A DNA stretch of 50,579 bases from Thermoleophilaceae bacterium (GTDB taxonomy: Bacteria; Actinomycetota; Thermoleophilia; Solirubrobacterales; Thermoleophilaceae), in assembly GCA_019683805.1 (NCBI GenBank), contig JADGHQ010000011.1, positions 1 to 50,579 of the forward strand, given 5' to 3'. How positions within the stretch are numbered: position 1 is the stretch's first letter; each line of letters opens with the position of its first letter. This document shows, piece after piece, positions 16,543-25,529 of the stretch. The notes beneath the pieces were generated by a model, which was not told the origin of the DNA, ran no database searches, and saw nothing but the letters and a program-made list of their open reading frames with translations. Position numbers and translations under genes: made by a program.

Positions 16543-17466
16543 GTGCCGTCGCGAGCGGTGATCGAGACCGACCAGCTGACGAAGCGGTACCCGGGCGGCG
16601 CCCGCGGCATCGAGGAGGTGACGCTGACCGTCGAGCGCGGCGAGGTGTTCGGCTTCCTCGGGCCCAACGGCGCGGGGAAGACGACCACCATCCGGACGCT
16701 GCTCGGCTTCCTGCGCCCCACCTCGGGGAGCGCGCGCCTGTTCGGGCTCGACTCCGTGCGCGACGCGGTCGCCGCGCACGCGCTGCTCGGATGCCTCCTC
16801 GGCGAGTTCCGCTTCGACGACGAGCTGACCGGCGAGCAGGTCCTGCGGCTGTTCGCCCGGCTGCGCGGCGTGGAGGACCTGAGCCCCGCCCGCGAGCTCG
16901 CGGAGCGCTTCGAGGCGGACCTCGGCCGGCCGCTGCGCGAGCTCTCGCGCGGCAACCGGCAGAAGATCGGGCTCATCCAGGCGCTCTTCCACCGCCCGCC
17001 GCTGCTGATCCTCGACGAGCCCACCTCGGGCCTCGACCCGCTGATGCAGGAGGAGTTCCTCGCCGCGATCCGCGAGCGGCGCGCCGAGGGCGCCACGGTC
17101 TTCCTCTCCTCCCACAACCTCGCCGAGGTGGAGCGCGCGTGCGATCGCGTGGGGATCATCCGCGACGGCAGGCTCGCCGCGGTCGAGCCCGTGCGGGTGC
17201 TCACCGAGCGCTCCTTCCGTCACGTCACCTTCACGTTCGGGGAGCCCGTGGAGCCGGCGGCGTTCGCCGCCCTCCCCGGGGTCTCGCAGCTCGAGGCGGA
17301 CGGACGGCGCGTGAAGTTCCGCCTCAGCGGGCACGCCGACCCGGTCATCAAGGAGGCGGCCCGGCACCGGGTGCTCGACGTCGAGATCGAGCACCCGACG
17401 CTCGAGGAGGCCTTCCTCGCCTACTACGGGGACGGAGGCTACGGGGACGGAGGCGCGCTGGCGTGA
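16543..17466 (+). CDS. ABC transporter ATP-binding protein
   Basis: A 307-residue ATPase of an ABC-2 exporter. Walker A is GPNGAGKTT, the signature is the variant LSRGNRQKIGLI, Walker B is LLILDEPTSGLDP, and the H-loop is SSHNL with its histidine present. A DUF4162-like C-terminal domain follows and ends in PTLEEAFLAYYGDG. The GTG at 16543 is chosen because CACAAT (16530-16535) ends seven bases before it; a second GTG five codons later (16558) is possible. Divergent from the moaDE-selAB operon with an 85-base gap. The permease gene overlaps its stop by four bases. Cargo unknown; possibly an antibiotic or lipid. Confidence 0.9.
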   Translation: MPSRAVIETDQLTKRYPGGARGIEEVTLTVERGEVFGFLGPNGAGKTTTIRTLLGFLRPTSGSARLFGLDSVRDAVAAHALLGCLLGEFRFDDELTGEQVLRLFARLRGVEDLSPARELAERFEADLGRPLRELSRGNRQKIGLIQALFHRPPLLILDEPTSGLDPLMQEEFLAAIRERRAEGATVFLSSHNLAEVERACDRVGIIRDGRLAAVEPVRVLTERSFRHVTFTFGEPVEPAAFAALPGVSQLEADGRRVKFRLSGHADPVIKEAARHRVLDVEIEHPTLEEAFLAYYGDGGYGDGGALA

Positions 17467-18323
17467 GCGGCACCGCCTCGCACGCCATCCCCGCCGCGGG
17501 CGGCCGCCGCCGCGCGCCTCGCGCCGCCGCGTTCCGCGCGCTCGCCGCGCACACCGTCCGGCGCCGGCGGCGCGCGCCGCTCGCGTGGGGCCTGCCGCTC
17601 GGGGCGCTCTCGTTCGTGACCGCCGCCGCCTACCCGTCGATCGCCCGCTCGAACGCGTACGACGAGCTGCTGAAGAACTACCCGGAGGCGCTGAAGAAGG
17701 CGTTCGGGGTGAGCGACACGGCCCTCCACACCGCCGCGGGCTACCTCGCGATCGAGGTCTTCAACCTGATCGCGCCGCTCGTGGTGGGCGTCTTCATGGT
17801 CCGCGCCGCCTCCGCCGCCCTCGCGGGCGCGGAGGAGAGGGGGACCCTCGACGCCCTGATGTCGAGCCCGGTCTCCCGCCGGACGGTCGCGCTCGCGCAG
17901 TTCGCGGGGTCGGCGGTCACCGCGCTCGCCATCTGCGTGCTCGTGGGAGGGCTGACGTGGATAGCAACGCTCACGTTCGGCGTGGATCTCGCGGCCGCGC
18001 GCGCCGCGGCCGCCGGGCTCGCGCTCTGGCCGCTCGCGCTGTTCTCCGGCGGCCTCGCGCTGGTCGTCTCGGCTCTCACGCACCGGGGCGGGGTGTCGAC
18101 CGCCGTGGGCGCGGGGGTGCTCGTCGCGATGTACTTCGTCGAGGCGCTCGGCAACCTCTCGAAGGCGATCGAGCCGCTCAAGCCCCTGTCCGCGTTCCAC
18201 TACTACGGCTCGGCGATCGAGAACGGGATCGAGTGGCCGTCGTTCGTCGGCCTCTGCGCGGCGGGCGTGCTGCTCGCGCTCGCCGCGGCCCGGGTGTTCG
18301 AGCGCCGCGACGTGTTCGCCTAG
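17463..18323 (+). CDS. ABC-2 type transporter permease
   Basis: A 286-residue membrane subunit, starting with GTG in a GTGA overlap with the ATPase gene. The basic N terminus (GGRRRAPRAAAFRALAAHTVRRR) precedes about six hydrophobic segments. A long extracytoplasmic-looking loop after the first helix (SNAYDELLKNYPEALKKAFG) and GAEERGTLDALMSSPVSRR are typical of ABC-2 permeases of the bacterial export group. It pairs with the preceding ATPase. The gene ends 41 bases before the EamA transporter, which has its own leaderless -10 box. Confidence 0.88.
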   Translation: MSGTASHAIPAAGGRRRAPRAAAFRALAAHTVRRRRRAPLAWGLPLGALSFVTAAAYPSIARSNAYDELLKNYPEALKKAFGVSDTALHTAAGYLAIEVFNLIAPLVVGVFMVRAASAALAGAEERGTLDALMSSPVSRRTVALAQFAGSAVTALAICVLVGGLTWIATLTFGVDLAAARAAAAGLALWPLALFSGGLALVVSALTHRGGVSTAVGAGVLVAMYFVEALGNLSKAIEPLKPLSAFHYYGSAIENGIEWPSFVGLCAAGVLLALAAARVFERRDVFA

Positions 18324-18351
18324 CCGTGCGCCCCGGGCCGCCGCCGGGAGC

Positions 18352-18364
18352 TAACGTCACGCCG
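18352..18364 (+). promoter_or_regulatory. Leaderless -10 box for the EamA transporter
   Basis: TAACGT at 18352-18357 ends seven bases before the GTG at 18365, identical in hexamer and spacing to the nudC promoter. No Shine-Dalgarno is seen. Confidence 0.5.
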
Positions 18365-19258
18365 GTGGAGGGCACGACCGCGACCACGCACCGCCAGCCG
18401 GCCCTCGACCGGGTGCCGGCGGCCGCCCTGCTGATCGGCGCGGTGTGCTCGATCCAGATGGGGGCCGCGCTCGCGGCCACCCTCTTCGACGAGCTCGGCC
18501 CCGCCGGCACGGCCACGGTGCGGCTCGTGCTCGCGGCGCTCATCCTGCTCGCGCTGTGGCGGCCCCGCCTCGGCGCGCACGCGCCCGCCGACCTCCGCCT
18601 CGCAGCGCTCTTCGGCCTCGTCCTGGGGGCGATGAACGTGTGCTTCTACGAGGCGATCGACCGCATACCGCTCGGCGTGGCCGTGACGCTCGAGTTCGTG
18701 GGCCCGCTGGGCGTGGCCGTGGCGGGGTCGCGGCGCAAGCTCGACCTCGCCTGGGTGGCGCTCGCCGCCACCGGCGTCGCGCTGCTCGGCGGCGGCCTCG
18801 GGGGCGCAAGCGACGGGCTCGGGGTGGCGTTCGCCCTGGTGGCCGCGGGCTTCTGGGCCGCCTACATCCTGCTCAACACAAGGCTCGGCCGGACCTTCCC
18901 CGGGGGCAGCGGGCTCGCGCTCGGCATGGCGGTGTCGGCGCTCGGCGCGCTCCCGTTCGGCATCGCCGACGCGGGCGGCCGCCTGCTCGAGCCGCACCTC
19001 CTGGCGCTCGGGCTGTGCGTGGCGGTGCTCAGCTCGGCGCTGCCCTACTCGCTCGAGCTCGAGGCGCTGCGCCGGCTGCCCGCGGGCACGTTCGGCGTGC
19101 TGATGAGCCTCGAGCCCGCCGTGGCGACGATCGCCGGCCTGATCGTGCTCGGCCAGTCGCTCCACGCCGTCGACCTGATCGCGATCACGCTCGTGGTCAC
19201 CGCGAGCATCGGCGCGACGCGCGAGGTGCGCCGGCGCCCGCCGGCGCTCGACGCCTAG
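18365..19258 (+). CDS. EamA/DMT family exporter (RhtA-like)
   Basis: A 297-residue drug/metabolite transporter superfamily protein with ten predicted hydrophobic helices and two EamA repeats (about residues 20-150 and 155-290). FYEAIDRIPLGVAVTLEFVGPLGVA and, in the second half, LEALRRLPAGTFGVLMSLEPAVATIAG match the threonine/homoserine exporter RhtA subgroup. It probably exports amino acids or similar small metabolites. Single-gene unit; the next gene is convergent. Confidence 0.88.
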   Translation: MEGTTATTHRQPALDRVPAAALLIGAVCSIQMGAALAATLFDELGPAGTATVRLVLAALILLALWRPRLGAHAPADLRLAALFGLVLGAMNVCFYEAIDRIPLGVAVTLEFVGPLGVAVAGSRRKLDLAWVALAATGVALLGGGLGGASDGLGVAFALVAAGFWAAYILLNTRLGRTFPGGSGLALGMAVSALGALPFGIADAGGRLLEPHLLALGLCVAVLSSALPYSLELEALRRLPAGTFGVLMSLEPAVATIAGLIVLGQSLHAVDLIAITLVVTASIGATREVRRRPPALDA

Positions 19259-19278
19259 CCGCCGCCGGCGCCGCGGGC

Positions 19279-19770
19279 TCAGTCGACGGGGCGCAGCCTG
19301 CCGGTCTCGACCTCGTAGACGAACCCGCGCACCGTGACGTCGTCGCCGATCAGCGGCGACTCGCGCAGCAGGCGCACGTCGTCGCGCACGCTCTGCTCGA
19401 GGTCCGAGAACGGGAGGAAGTCGATGTGGCTCGCGTCGGCCCCGAGCTCGTCGCGCACCTTCGCGTGCAGATCCTCGTTCCGGAAGGTGAGCATGCCGCA
19501 GTCGGTGTGGTGGATCACGACCACCTCGTTCGTCCCGAGCAGGCGCTGGGAGATCACGAGCGAGCGCAGCGCCTCCGCGGCGCGGCCGCCGGCGTTGCGG
19601 ATCACGTGCGCGTCGCCCTCCTCGAGCCCCAGGAACCGCGAGGGGATCAGCCGGGCGTCCATGCAGGTGACGACCGCGACGCGGCGGGCCGGCGGCACGG
19701 GCAGGTCGCCCTTGTCGAAGCGCTGCGCGTAGCTCTCGTTCGCCTTGACGAACTCCTCCGCGGCGGCCAT
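19279..19770 (-). CDS. Beta-class carbonic anhydrase
   Basis: A 163-residue cytoplasmic zinc enzyme that interconverts CO2 and bicarbonate. Zinc ligands are visible in VVTCMDARL (Cys36 with the Asp38-Arg40 dyad) and HHTDCGM (His88, Cys91). HVIRNAGGRA is the conserved substrate-site segment. The short length matches the actinobacterial Rv1284-type group. The ATG at 19770 follows AAAGGAG at a six-base spacing. The promoter region contains an unusual AT-rich palindrome. Bicarbonate from this enzyme would feed the biotin carboxylase encoded at 47.6 kb, as inference. Confidence 0.93.
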   Translation of the reverse strand: MAAAEEFVKANESYAQRFDKGDLPVPPARRVAVVTCMDARLIPSRFLGLEEGDAHVIRNAGGRAAEALRSLVISQRLLGTNEVVVIHHTDCGMLTFRNEDLHAKVRDELGADASHIDFLPFSDLEQSVRDDVRLLRESPLIGDDVTVRGFVYEVETGRLRPVD

Positions 19771-19812
19771 GGCGTACTCCTTTCTCGGGGAAGCTGGAAC
19801 GGTTCTCCCTGA

Positions 19813-19828
19813 GAATTTACAGAAATTC
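19813..19828 (-). promoter_or_regulatory. AT-rich palindrome over the carbonic anhydrase -10 region
   Basis: GAATTTACAGAAATTC is a perfect 6-bp inverted repeat with a 4-base centre, in an AT-rich island of an otherwise very GC-rich window. On the minus strand it includes TAAATT, a TAnnnT -10 candidate for the carbonic anhydrase gene. It is a candidate operator, regulator unknown. Confidence 0.4.
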
Positions 19829-19883
19829 AGCTGGTTTTTGGGGGGAAAATGTCGCACGTCGCGCGGCGGGCGCGTCCTCACCG

Positions 19884-20840
19884 CTACTTGAGCCCGTTCG
19901 CGCTCAGGAACCGGCTCGCGACCGCCTTCGGATCCTGCTTGTCGAGGTCCACCGCGGCGTTCATCCTCCGCATCGCCTCGGTCGTGAGCTTGGCGCTCAC
20001 CGCGTTGAGCGTCTCGGCGAACGCGGGGCCCTGCTCGGCGAGCACCTTCCTGCTCACGACCGGCGCCACGTTCTGGAAGCCGAAGACGTTCTTCGGGTCC
20101 GCGAGCACCGTGTACCTGCCGCCCTGGAGCTGGCCGTCGGTTGTGAAGACGTTCGCCACGTCGACCCTGCCGGAGTCGAGCGCCTTGTACTGGAGGCCGA
20201 TCGCGAGCGGCGTGAAGTCGATGTTGTCGAGCCCGTACTCCTTCCGCAGGCCCACGATCCCCTGGAAGCGCGTCCTGAACTCCGGCGGCGCGCCGAGCTT
20301 CACCGAGCTGAGCTTCCCCAGGTCGCCGACCTGCTCGAGCCCGTTGCGGGCCGCGAAGTCGGGCTTCGTCGCGAGCGCGTCGGTGTCGAAGAAGGGCGTC
20401 TTGTCGAGCAGCGTGAACCCGCGGCTCTCCTCGAACCGCTTGGCCGCCGCGTAGGCGGCGTCCGCGTCGCGCGGGCGGCTCGTCTGGTGGGCCAGCTCGC
20501 TGAGGATCACGCCCGTGTACTCGGGGTACATGTCGATCTTGCCGCTCGTGAGCGCGCGGTCGACCACCTCCGAGGCGCCGATGTTGCTCTTCAGCTCCAC
20601 CGTGAAGCCGCGCGCCTCGAGCGCCTGCTTGTAGAGCTCCCCGAGGATGAACTGCTCGGTGAAGTTCTTCGAGCCCATCACGACCGTCGGCTTGCCCTTG
20701 CCGGGCTGGTCGGCCGCCGCCCCGGTAGTGCTCGCGCCGCCCCCGTTGTCGTCGCCGCCGCCCCCGCACGCCGCCACGCCGAGCGACAGCGCGAGCGCGC
20801 ACAGCGCGACAGCCGCCGCGCGCATCGGTCCGATCCTCAT
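19884..20840 (-). CDS. Osmoprotectant ABC transporter substrate-binding lipoprotein
   Basis: A 318-residue lipoprotein. The signal peptide ends in the lipobox LGVAAC (Cys25), followed by a Gly/Asp linker. The mature protein has the OpuAC-type substrate-binding fold: SKNFTEQFILGELYKQALEA near the start, and DMYPEYTGVIL, typical of OpuCC/OsmX proteins for glycine betaine, choline or carnitine. The ATG at 20840 follows GGAGGGAGGG; an in-frame start ten codons upstream is less likely. Last gene of the four-gene importer operon (ATPase, permease, permease, binding protein). Confidence 0.92.
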   Translation of the reverse strand: MRIGPMRAAAVALCALALSLGVAACGGGGDDNGGGASTTGAAADQPGKGKPTVVMGSKNFTEQFILGELYKQALEARGFTVELKSNIGASEVVDRALTSGKIDMYPEYTGVILSELAHQTSRPRDADAAYAAAKRFEESRGFTLLDKTPFFDTDALATKPDFAARNGLEQVGDLGKLSSVKLGAPPEFRTRFQGIVGLRKEYGLDNIDFTPLAIGLQYKALDSGRVDVANVFTTDGQLQGGRYTVLADPKNVFGFQNVAPVVSRKVLAEQGPAFAETLNAVSAKLTTEAMRRMNAAVDLDKQDPKAVASRFLSANGLK

Positions 20841-20896
20841 GTCGTGCCCTCCCTCCGGGCGCTTGTCCATGTCCGTTCCCTCCTCGTCGTGAAGCC

Positions 20897-21601
20897 CTAC
20901 GCGACGGCTTCCGCGCGCGGGCCCTCGGACGGCCCGACCGCGGCTGCCGCGCCGGGGGCGCCGCGCAGCCCGCGCGGGGTGACCGCGCGCTGGAGCGCCG
21001 CCAGCAGCAGCTCGGCGAGCAGGGCGAGGCCCGCCACCCAGAACGCGGCGGCGAGAACGCCCGGCAGCCCGTAGCTCGCCTGGTTGTAGATGATGTCACC
21101 GAGCCCGCCGCCGCCCGCGATCGCGGCGAGCGTGGCGGTGGCGATGACATAGACCACCGCGGTGCGCACGCCCGCGAAGATCAGCGGGATAGCGAGCGGC
21201 AGCTCCACGCGCGCGAGCACCTGCAGCGGCCCCATCCCCATCCCGCGCGCCGCCTCCACCACGTCGCGGTCCACGCCGTCGACCGCCGCGTACGCGTTCG
21301 TCAGCACGATCGGCACCGCGAGCACCACGAGCACGAGCATCGAGTTCCCGAAGCCGATCCCGAGCAGCCCGATCCCGACCGCGATCACCGCGAGGCTCGG
21401 CAGCGCCCGCCCGATGTTCGACGCGCCCACGGCGAGGAACGAGCCGCGGTGCAGGTGCCCGAGCCACACGCCGAGCGGCAACGCGATCAGGAGCGAGACG
21501 CCCACGGCGGCTCCGCTCAGCACGAGGTGGTCGCCGGTCTTGGAGACGAGCAGGCCCAGGTGGCTCCCCATGAACTCGAAGGCGTCCGCGAAGTCGCCCA
21601 T
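20897..21601 (-). CDS. Osmoprotectant ABC transporter permease
   Basis: A 234-residue binding-protein-dependent permease with about five or six membrane helices. The EAA loop reads VVEAARGMGMGPLQVLARVELP. The segments NIGRALPSLAV and GGGGLGDIIYNQASYGLPGV are conserved in the OpuBB/OpuCD family. It starts four bases after the end of the first permease and pairs with it as a heterodimer. Compatible-solute uptake for osmotic balance. Confidence 0.9.
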   Translation of the reverse strand: MGDFADAFEFMGSHLGLLVSKTGDHLVLSGAAVGVSLLIALPLGVWLGHLHRGSFLAVGASNIGRALPSLAVIAVGIGLLGIGFGNSMLVLVVLAVPIVLTNAYAAVDGVDRDVVEAARGMGMGPLQVLARVELPLAIPLIFAGVRTAVVYVIATATLAAIAGGGGLGDIIYNQASYGLPGVLAAAFWVAGLALLAELLLAALQRAVTPRGLRGAPGAAAAVGPSEGPRAEAVA

Positions 21602-21604
21602 GCG

Positions 21605-22327
21605 CTAGGCCCTCCTCGCCCACGGCGTCAGGATGCGCTGCGCCGCTAGCAGCAGCCCGTCCGCCACCAGCGCGAGCCCGATCGTGAGCACGGCCGCCGC
21701 GATGAACTCCGTGTTGAAGGTCGTCGGGATCGCGTTCAGGATCGGGACGCCGAGCCCCTCGTTCACGCCCACGATCGCGGCGACCGTGGCGAGGCTGATC
21801 ACGGTCACGGTCGCGATCCGCAGCCCGGCGACGATCGCGGGCACCGCGATCGGCAGCTCCACGCGCCACAGCATCTGCAGGGGCGTGAGGCCCATCCCGC
21901 GCGCCGCCTCGCGCACCTCGTCGGGCACCTCGCGCAGCCCGGTGACGATGTTGCGGAAGAGGATCAGCAGCGTGTAGGAGACGAGCGCGATCTCGGCTGT
22001 GAGCCGCGTGAGCCCAGTGATCGGGACGAGCAGCTGGAACAGCGCGAGGCTCGGGATCGTGTAGAGCAGCGCGCTGAGGAGCGTGAACGGCCGCTCGAGC
22101 CAGACGCGCCGGTAGGCGACGAGCGCGGCGGCGAGCGCGATCGCGAGCCCCACGCCGACCGCGATCGCGGTGAGCGCGATGTGCTGGAGCAGCGCCGGCT
22201 GGAACGTGGAGCCCCAGTGCGAGCTGAACCAGTCCCAGCAGAACGTCTCGTTGCGCCGTACGCAGCTGTCCGAGCCGCCGCCGAAGTCGGGGATCACGGG
22301 GGCGGACTGTGCGAGCGCGCCCGTCAT
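21605..22327 (-). CDS. Osmoprotectant ABC transporter permease
   Basis: A 240-residue permease, second gene of the operon. The EAA loop is EVREAARGMGLTPLQMLWRVELP, and YTIPSLALFQLLVPITG and GVNEGLGVPILNAIPTTFN are typical of this family. The N-terminal extracytoplasmic part contains two cysteines (SCVRRNETFCWDW). The ATG at 22327 overlaps the ATPase stop by four bases. Works with the other permease, the ATPase and the lipoprotein. Confidence 0.9.
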   Translation of the reverse strand: MTGALAQSAPVIPDFGGGSDSCVRRNETFCWDWFSSHWGSTFQPALLQHIALTAIAVGVGLAIALAAALVAYRRVWLERPFTLLSALLYTIPSLALFQLLVPITGLTRLTAEIALVSYTLLILFRNIVTGLREVPDEVREAARGMGLTPLQMLWRVELPIAVPAIVAGLRIATVTVISLATVAAIVGVNEGLGVPILNAIPTTFNTEFIAAAVLTIGLALVADGLLLAAQRILTPWARRA

Positions 22328-23331
22328 GCCTCCTCCCGCACGAGCCGCCGCTCGGTGAGGTGCGCGCCGATCTGCTCGACCGACACGGCGCCGATCGGCG
22401 CGCCGTCGTCGCCCGTCACCACGACCCGCTGCTCGCCCGAGGAGAGCAGCAGCGACAGGGCGACGCGCAGCGAGGCATCGGCCGGCAGGCTCGGCAGCGC
22501 CGCCGGGTCGCCGTCGGGCGCCGGCTCGAGCTCGATGTCCGCGAGCCGCACGAGGCTCAGGCGCTTGAGCGCGCGGTCGGCGCCCACGAAGCGCGCGACG
22601 AACTCGTCCGCGGGCCGGGCGAGGATCGCGTCCGGCGTGTCGTACTGGGCGAGCACCCCGCCTTCGCGCAGGATCGCGATGCGGTCGCCGAGCTTGATCG
22701 CCTCGTCGATGTCATGGGTCACGAAGATCACGGTCTTGCGGATCTGCCGGTGCAGGCGCAGGAACTCGTCCTGCAGGCGGGCGCGCGTGATCGGGTCGAT
22801 CGCGCCGAATGGCTCGTCCATGAGCATCAGCGGCGGGTCTGCGGCCATCGCGCGGGCGAGGCCGACGCGCTGGCGCTGCCCGCCCGAGAGCTCGCTGGGG
22901 TAGCGGCGCCGGTCGGCGTCGGGGTCGAGCCCCACGAGCTCGAGCAGCTCGCGCACGCGCTCGGCCACCCGCCGCCGGTCCCAGCCGAGCAGGCGCGGAA
23001 CCGTGCCGACGTTCCCCTCGACGGTCATGTGGGGGAACAGCCCGACCTGCTGGATCACGTAGCCGATCCCGCGGCGCAGCTCGCTCTCCGGGATCGACTT
23101 GACGCTGCGTCCGTCGATCCGGATGTCGCCCTCGTCGAAGTCGATCACCCGGTTGACCATCTTCAGGGCGGTCGTCTTGCCGGCGCCCGAGGGACCGACG
23201 AGCACGCAGATCTCGCCCGCGGGAATGCGCAGCGAGAGATCGTCGACTGCGGGTGTGGAGCGGCCGGGGTAGCGCTTCGTGACGTGCTCGAAGACGAGCT
23301 CCGCCGCGGCGGCTCGGCTGCGGTCAGCCAC
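22324..23331 (-). CDS. Osmoprotectant ABC transporter ATPase with partial CBS tail
   Basis: A 335-residue ATPase of the ProV/OpuCA type. Walker A is GPSGAGKTT, the signature [14 protein letters not shown], Walker B LMLMDEPFGAIDP and the H-loop FVTHDIDEA. After residue 250 there is a regulatory tail with one recognisable CBS-like unit (LRVALSLLLSSGEQRVVV followed by GAPIGAVSVEQIGAHL); CBS modules in OpuA sense ionic strength. GTG at 23331 is chosen; a GTG at 23340 would add three residues. First gene of the operon, divergent from the acyl-CoA mutase. Confidence 0.92.
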   Translation of the reverse strand: MADRSRAAAAELVFEHVTKRYPGRSTPAVDDLSLRIPAGEICVLVGPSGAGKTTALKMVNRVIDFDEGDIRIDGRSVKSIPESELRRGIGYVIQQVGLFPHMTVEGNVGTVPRLLGWDRRRVAERVRELLELVGLDPDADRRRYPSELSGGQRQRVGLARAMAADPPLMLMDEPFGAIDPITRARLQDEFLRLHRQIRKTVIFVTHDIDEAIKLGDRIAILREGGVLAQYDTPDAILARPADEFVARFVGADRALKRLSLVRLADIELEPAPDGDPAALPSLPADASLRVALSLLLSSGEQRVVVTGDDGAPIGAVSVEQIGAHLTERRLVREEA

Positions 23332-23515
23332 CGGCGCCACCCGGGCTCGGAAAGCGGTAACGGGCCTCGGCCGCGCTGCTTTGAACGGTTGTCGTGTCAG
23401 AGAGCACGGCCCCGGTTCCCCGAGTGAGATTCGATCGTACACCTGCCCCCGGCGGGCCGCACCCGCCTGGCGCGCAGCGCGCCCGCGCCGCAGCGCCCGC
23501 TCGGAGCCGCCTCCG

Positions 23516-23529
23516 TATCCTTCGCCCCC
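23516..23529 (+). promoter_or_regulatory. Leaderless -10 box for the acyl-CoA mutase
   Basis: TATCCT at 23516-23521 ends eight bases before the ATG at 23530, without a Shine-Dalgarno sequence. Confidence 0.45.
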
Positions 23530-25146
23530 ATGGCGACGAAGCCCGAGAAGCCGACCATCGCCCCGATCGTCGGCCCCGACGACCCGCGCCGGTTCACGGA
23601 CTCCGGCATCGAGATCAAGACGGTCTACGGCGAGACCGACGTCGCGCCCGGCCTCGAGGAGCGCCTGGGCGAGCCCGGCGAGTACCCCTTCACGCGCGGC
23701 ATCCACCCGGACATGTACCGCTCGCGCAAGTGGACGATGCGCCAGTACGCCGGGTACGCGACCGCGAAGGAGACCAACGAGCGCTTCCGCTACCTGATCG
23801 AGCACGGCTCGACCGGCCTCTCGATGGCGTTCGACCTCCCCACCCAGCTCGGTCGCGACTCCGACGACCCCCTCTGCATGGGCGAGGTCGGCCGCACCGG
23901 CGTGGCGATCGACACGATCGACGACATGCGCCGCGTGTTCGACGGGATCCCGCTCGGCGAGGTCTCGACGTCGATGACGATCAACGCCCCGGCGGCCGTG
24001 CTGCTGCTGCTCTACGAGCTGGTCGCCGAGGAGCAGGGCGTGCCGGCCGAGCAGCTGCGCGGCACGACGCAGAACGACATCCTCAAGGAGTACATCGCTC
24101 GCGGGAACTTCATCTACCCGCCGGAGCCCGCGATGCGGCTCACCACGGACCTGTTCGCGTACTGCCGCGAGCGCATCCCGAAGTGGAACACGATCTCGAT
24201 CTCGGGCTACCACATGCGCGAGAAGGGGTGCTCGGCGGTCCAGGAGGTGGGCTTCACGCTCGCCAACGGGATCGCCTACGTACAGGCCGCGATCGACGCC
24301 GGCCTCGAGGTCGACGAGTTCGCGCCGCGGCTCGCCTTCTTCTTCAACGGGCACAACAACGTGTTCCAGGAGGTGGCGAAGTTCCGCGCCGCCCGCCGCA
24401 TGTGGGCGCGGATCATGAGGGAGCGCTTCGGCGCGCGGAACCCGCGCTCGCAGATGCTCCGCTTCCACACGCAGACGGGCGGCGTGACGCTCGCGGCCCA
24501 GCAGCCCGAGAACAACATCGTGCGCGTGGCGCTGCAGGGCTTCGCCGCGGTCTGCGGCGGCACCCAGTCGCTGCACACCAACGGCTTCGACGAGGCGCTC
24601 GCGCTCCCGACCGAGCGCGCCGCCCGGATCGCGCTGCGCACGCAGCAGATCCTCGCCTACGAGTCCGGCGCGGCCGACACCGTGGACCCGTTCGCGGGCT
24701 CCTACTTCGTCGAGTCGCTCACCGACGAGATCGAGGAGCGCGCCCAGGAGCTGATCGACAAGGTCGAGGAGCTCGGCGGCTCGGTGCAGGCGATCCAGTT
24801 CATCCGCGCCGAGGTCGAGGAGTCGGCCTGGGGCTACGAGCAGCGCTACAAGGAGAAGCAGGACATCGTCGTCGGCGTGAACGAGTTCGTCACCGACCAG
24901 GTGGACGACGTCGAGATCCTGAAGGTCGACCCCGAGTCGGAGCGCGAGCAGGTCGAGCGCCTCAAGGAGTTCAAGGCAAGCCGCGACCAGGCGGCCGTCG
25001 AGCGCCGGCTCGAGGAGCTGCGCGCGGTGTGCAAGGGCTCGGGCAACCTGCTCCCGCCGATCCGCGCCGCGCTCGCCGACCGCGCCACCCTCGGCGAGGT
25101 CTGCGGCGTGATGCGCGAGGAGTTCGGCGAGTACCGGGAGGCCTGA
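23530..25146 (+). CDS. Acyl-CoA mutase large subunit (methylmalonyl-CoA mutase-like)
   Basis: A 538-residue catalytic subunit of an adenosylcobalamin-dependent acyl-CoA mutase. It covers the TIM-barrel substrate domain only: [20 protein letters not shown] (the DMY tyrosine aligns with the methylmalonyl-CoA mutase Tyr89 region), [32 protein letters not shown] with the conserved His, and [20 protein letters not shown]. The B12-binding domain that would bring full mutases to about 700 residues is absent, so a separate small subunit is required; none is found downstream. The likely reaction is methylmalonyl-CoA to succinyl-CoA, but related enzymes use isobutyryl- or hydroxyisobutyryl-CoA. No Shine-Dalgarno; leaderless -10 at 23516. 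Confidence 0.92.
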   Translation: MATKPEKPTIAPIVGPDDPRRFTDSGIEIKTVYGETDVAPGLEERLGEPGEYPFTRGIHPDMYRSRKWTMRQYAGYATAKETNERFRYLIEHGSTGLSMAFDLPTQLGRDSDDPLCMGEVGRTGVAIDTIDDMRRVFDGIPLGEVSTSMTINAPAAVLLLLYELVAEEQGVPAEQLRGTTQNDILKEYIARGNFIYPPEPAMRLTTDLFAYCRERIPKWNTISISGYHMREKGCSAVQEVGFTLANGIAYVQAAIDAGLEVDEFAPRLAFFFNGHNNVFQEVAKFRAARRMWARIMRERFGARNPRSQMLRFHTQTGGVTLAAQQPENNIVRVALQGFAAVCGGTQSLHTNGFDEALALPTERAARIALRTQQILAYESGAADTVDPFAGSYFVESLTDEIEERAQELIDKVEELGGSVQAIQFIRAEVEESAWGYEQRYKEKQDIVVGVNEFVTDQVDDVEILKVDPESEREQVERLKEFKASRDQAAVERRLEELRAVCKGSGNLLPPIRAALADRATLGEVCGVMREEFGEYREA

Positions 25147-25529
25147 GCGCTCGAGGCCGCCCAGGCCAGGGGCTCCTGGGAAGTCGTACGACACTCCCGA
25201 AAGCCGTAGCTCCAGCCGGCGCCCCTCGACAACCTCACGCGGAAGACGCGCGAGATCGAGGACCGTCCGGATCCCGAGGGATCCATCGAGGACGCGGACC
25301 GGATCAGGGCGATCCCGGGCCTGTGACAGGCCTGGCGGGGTGCGCCGTCTGGGCGGTGGCCGGACCCACTTCCACCTGCTACCCGAACGGTTCCCAGACC
25401 TGCCCGAGGAGAACGCCGCCATGATCGGCAGCCTCGTGCGAGTCCATCGCTCCGCGCTCGATCCCTCGCCGCTGGGCCAGCGAGCCGCTTATCGGCAGGA
25501 GTCCGCGCCGCGCGCGCGAACTCCCGCCA
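25147..25529 (+). other. Gene-poor stretch with a possible eroded C-terminal fragment
   Basis: These 383 bases hold no complete gene I can support. A 6-bp hairpin (25160-25165 / 25175-25180) just after the mutase may end its transcript. Bases 25210-25326 form a 38-codon open stretch, bounded by a TAG before it and a TGA at its end, with strongly GC-biased third positions and the peptide TRKTREIEDRPDPEGSIED followed by ADRIRAIPGL. It has no start codon and may be the remnant 3' end of a lost gene. The rest shows nothing recognisable. Confidence 0.35.

Noticed and set aside
22324-25422. A 1032-codon minus-strand open frame covering the mutase gene
   Set aside because: Its first two thirds are antisense to the conserved mutase and match nothing; only the ABC ATPase part from 23331 is real.
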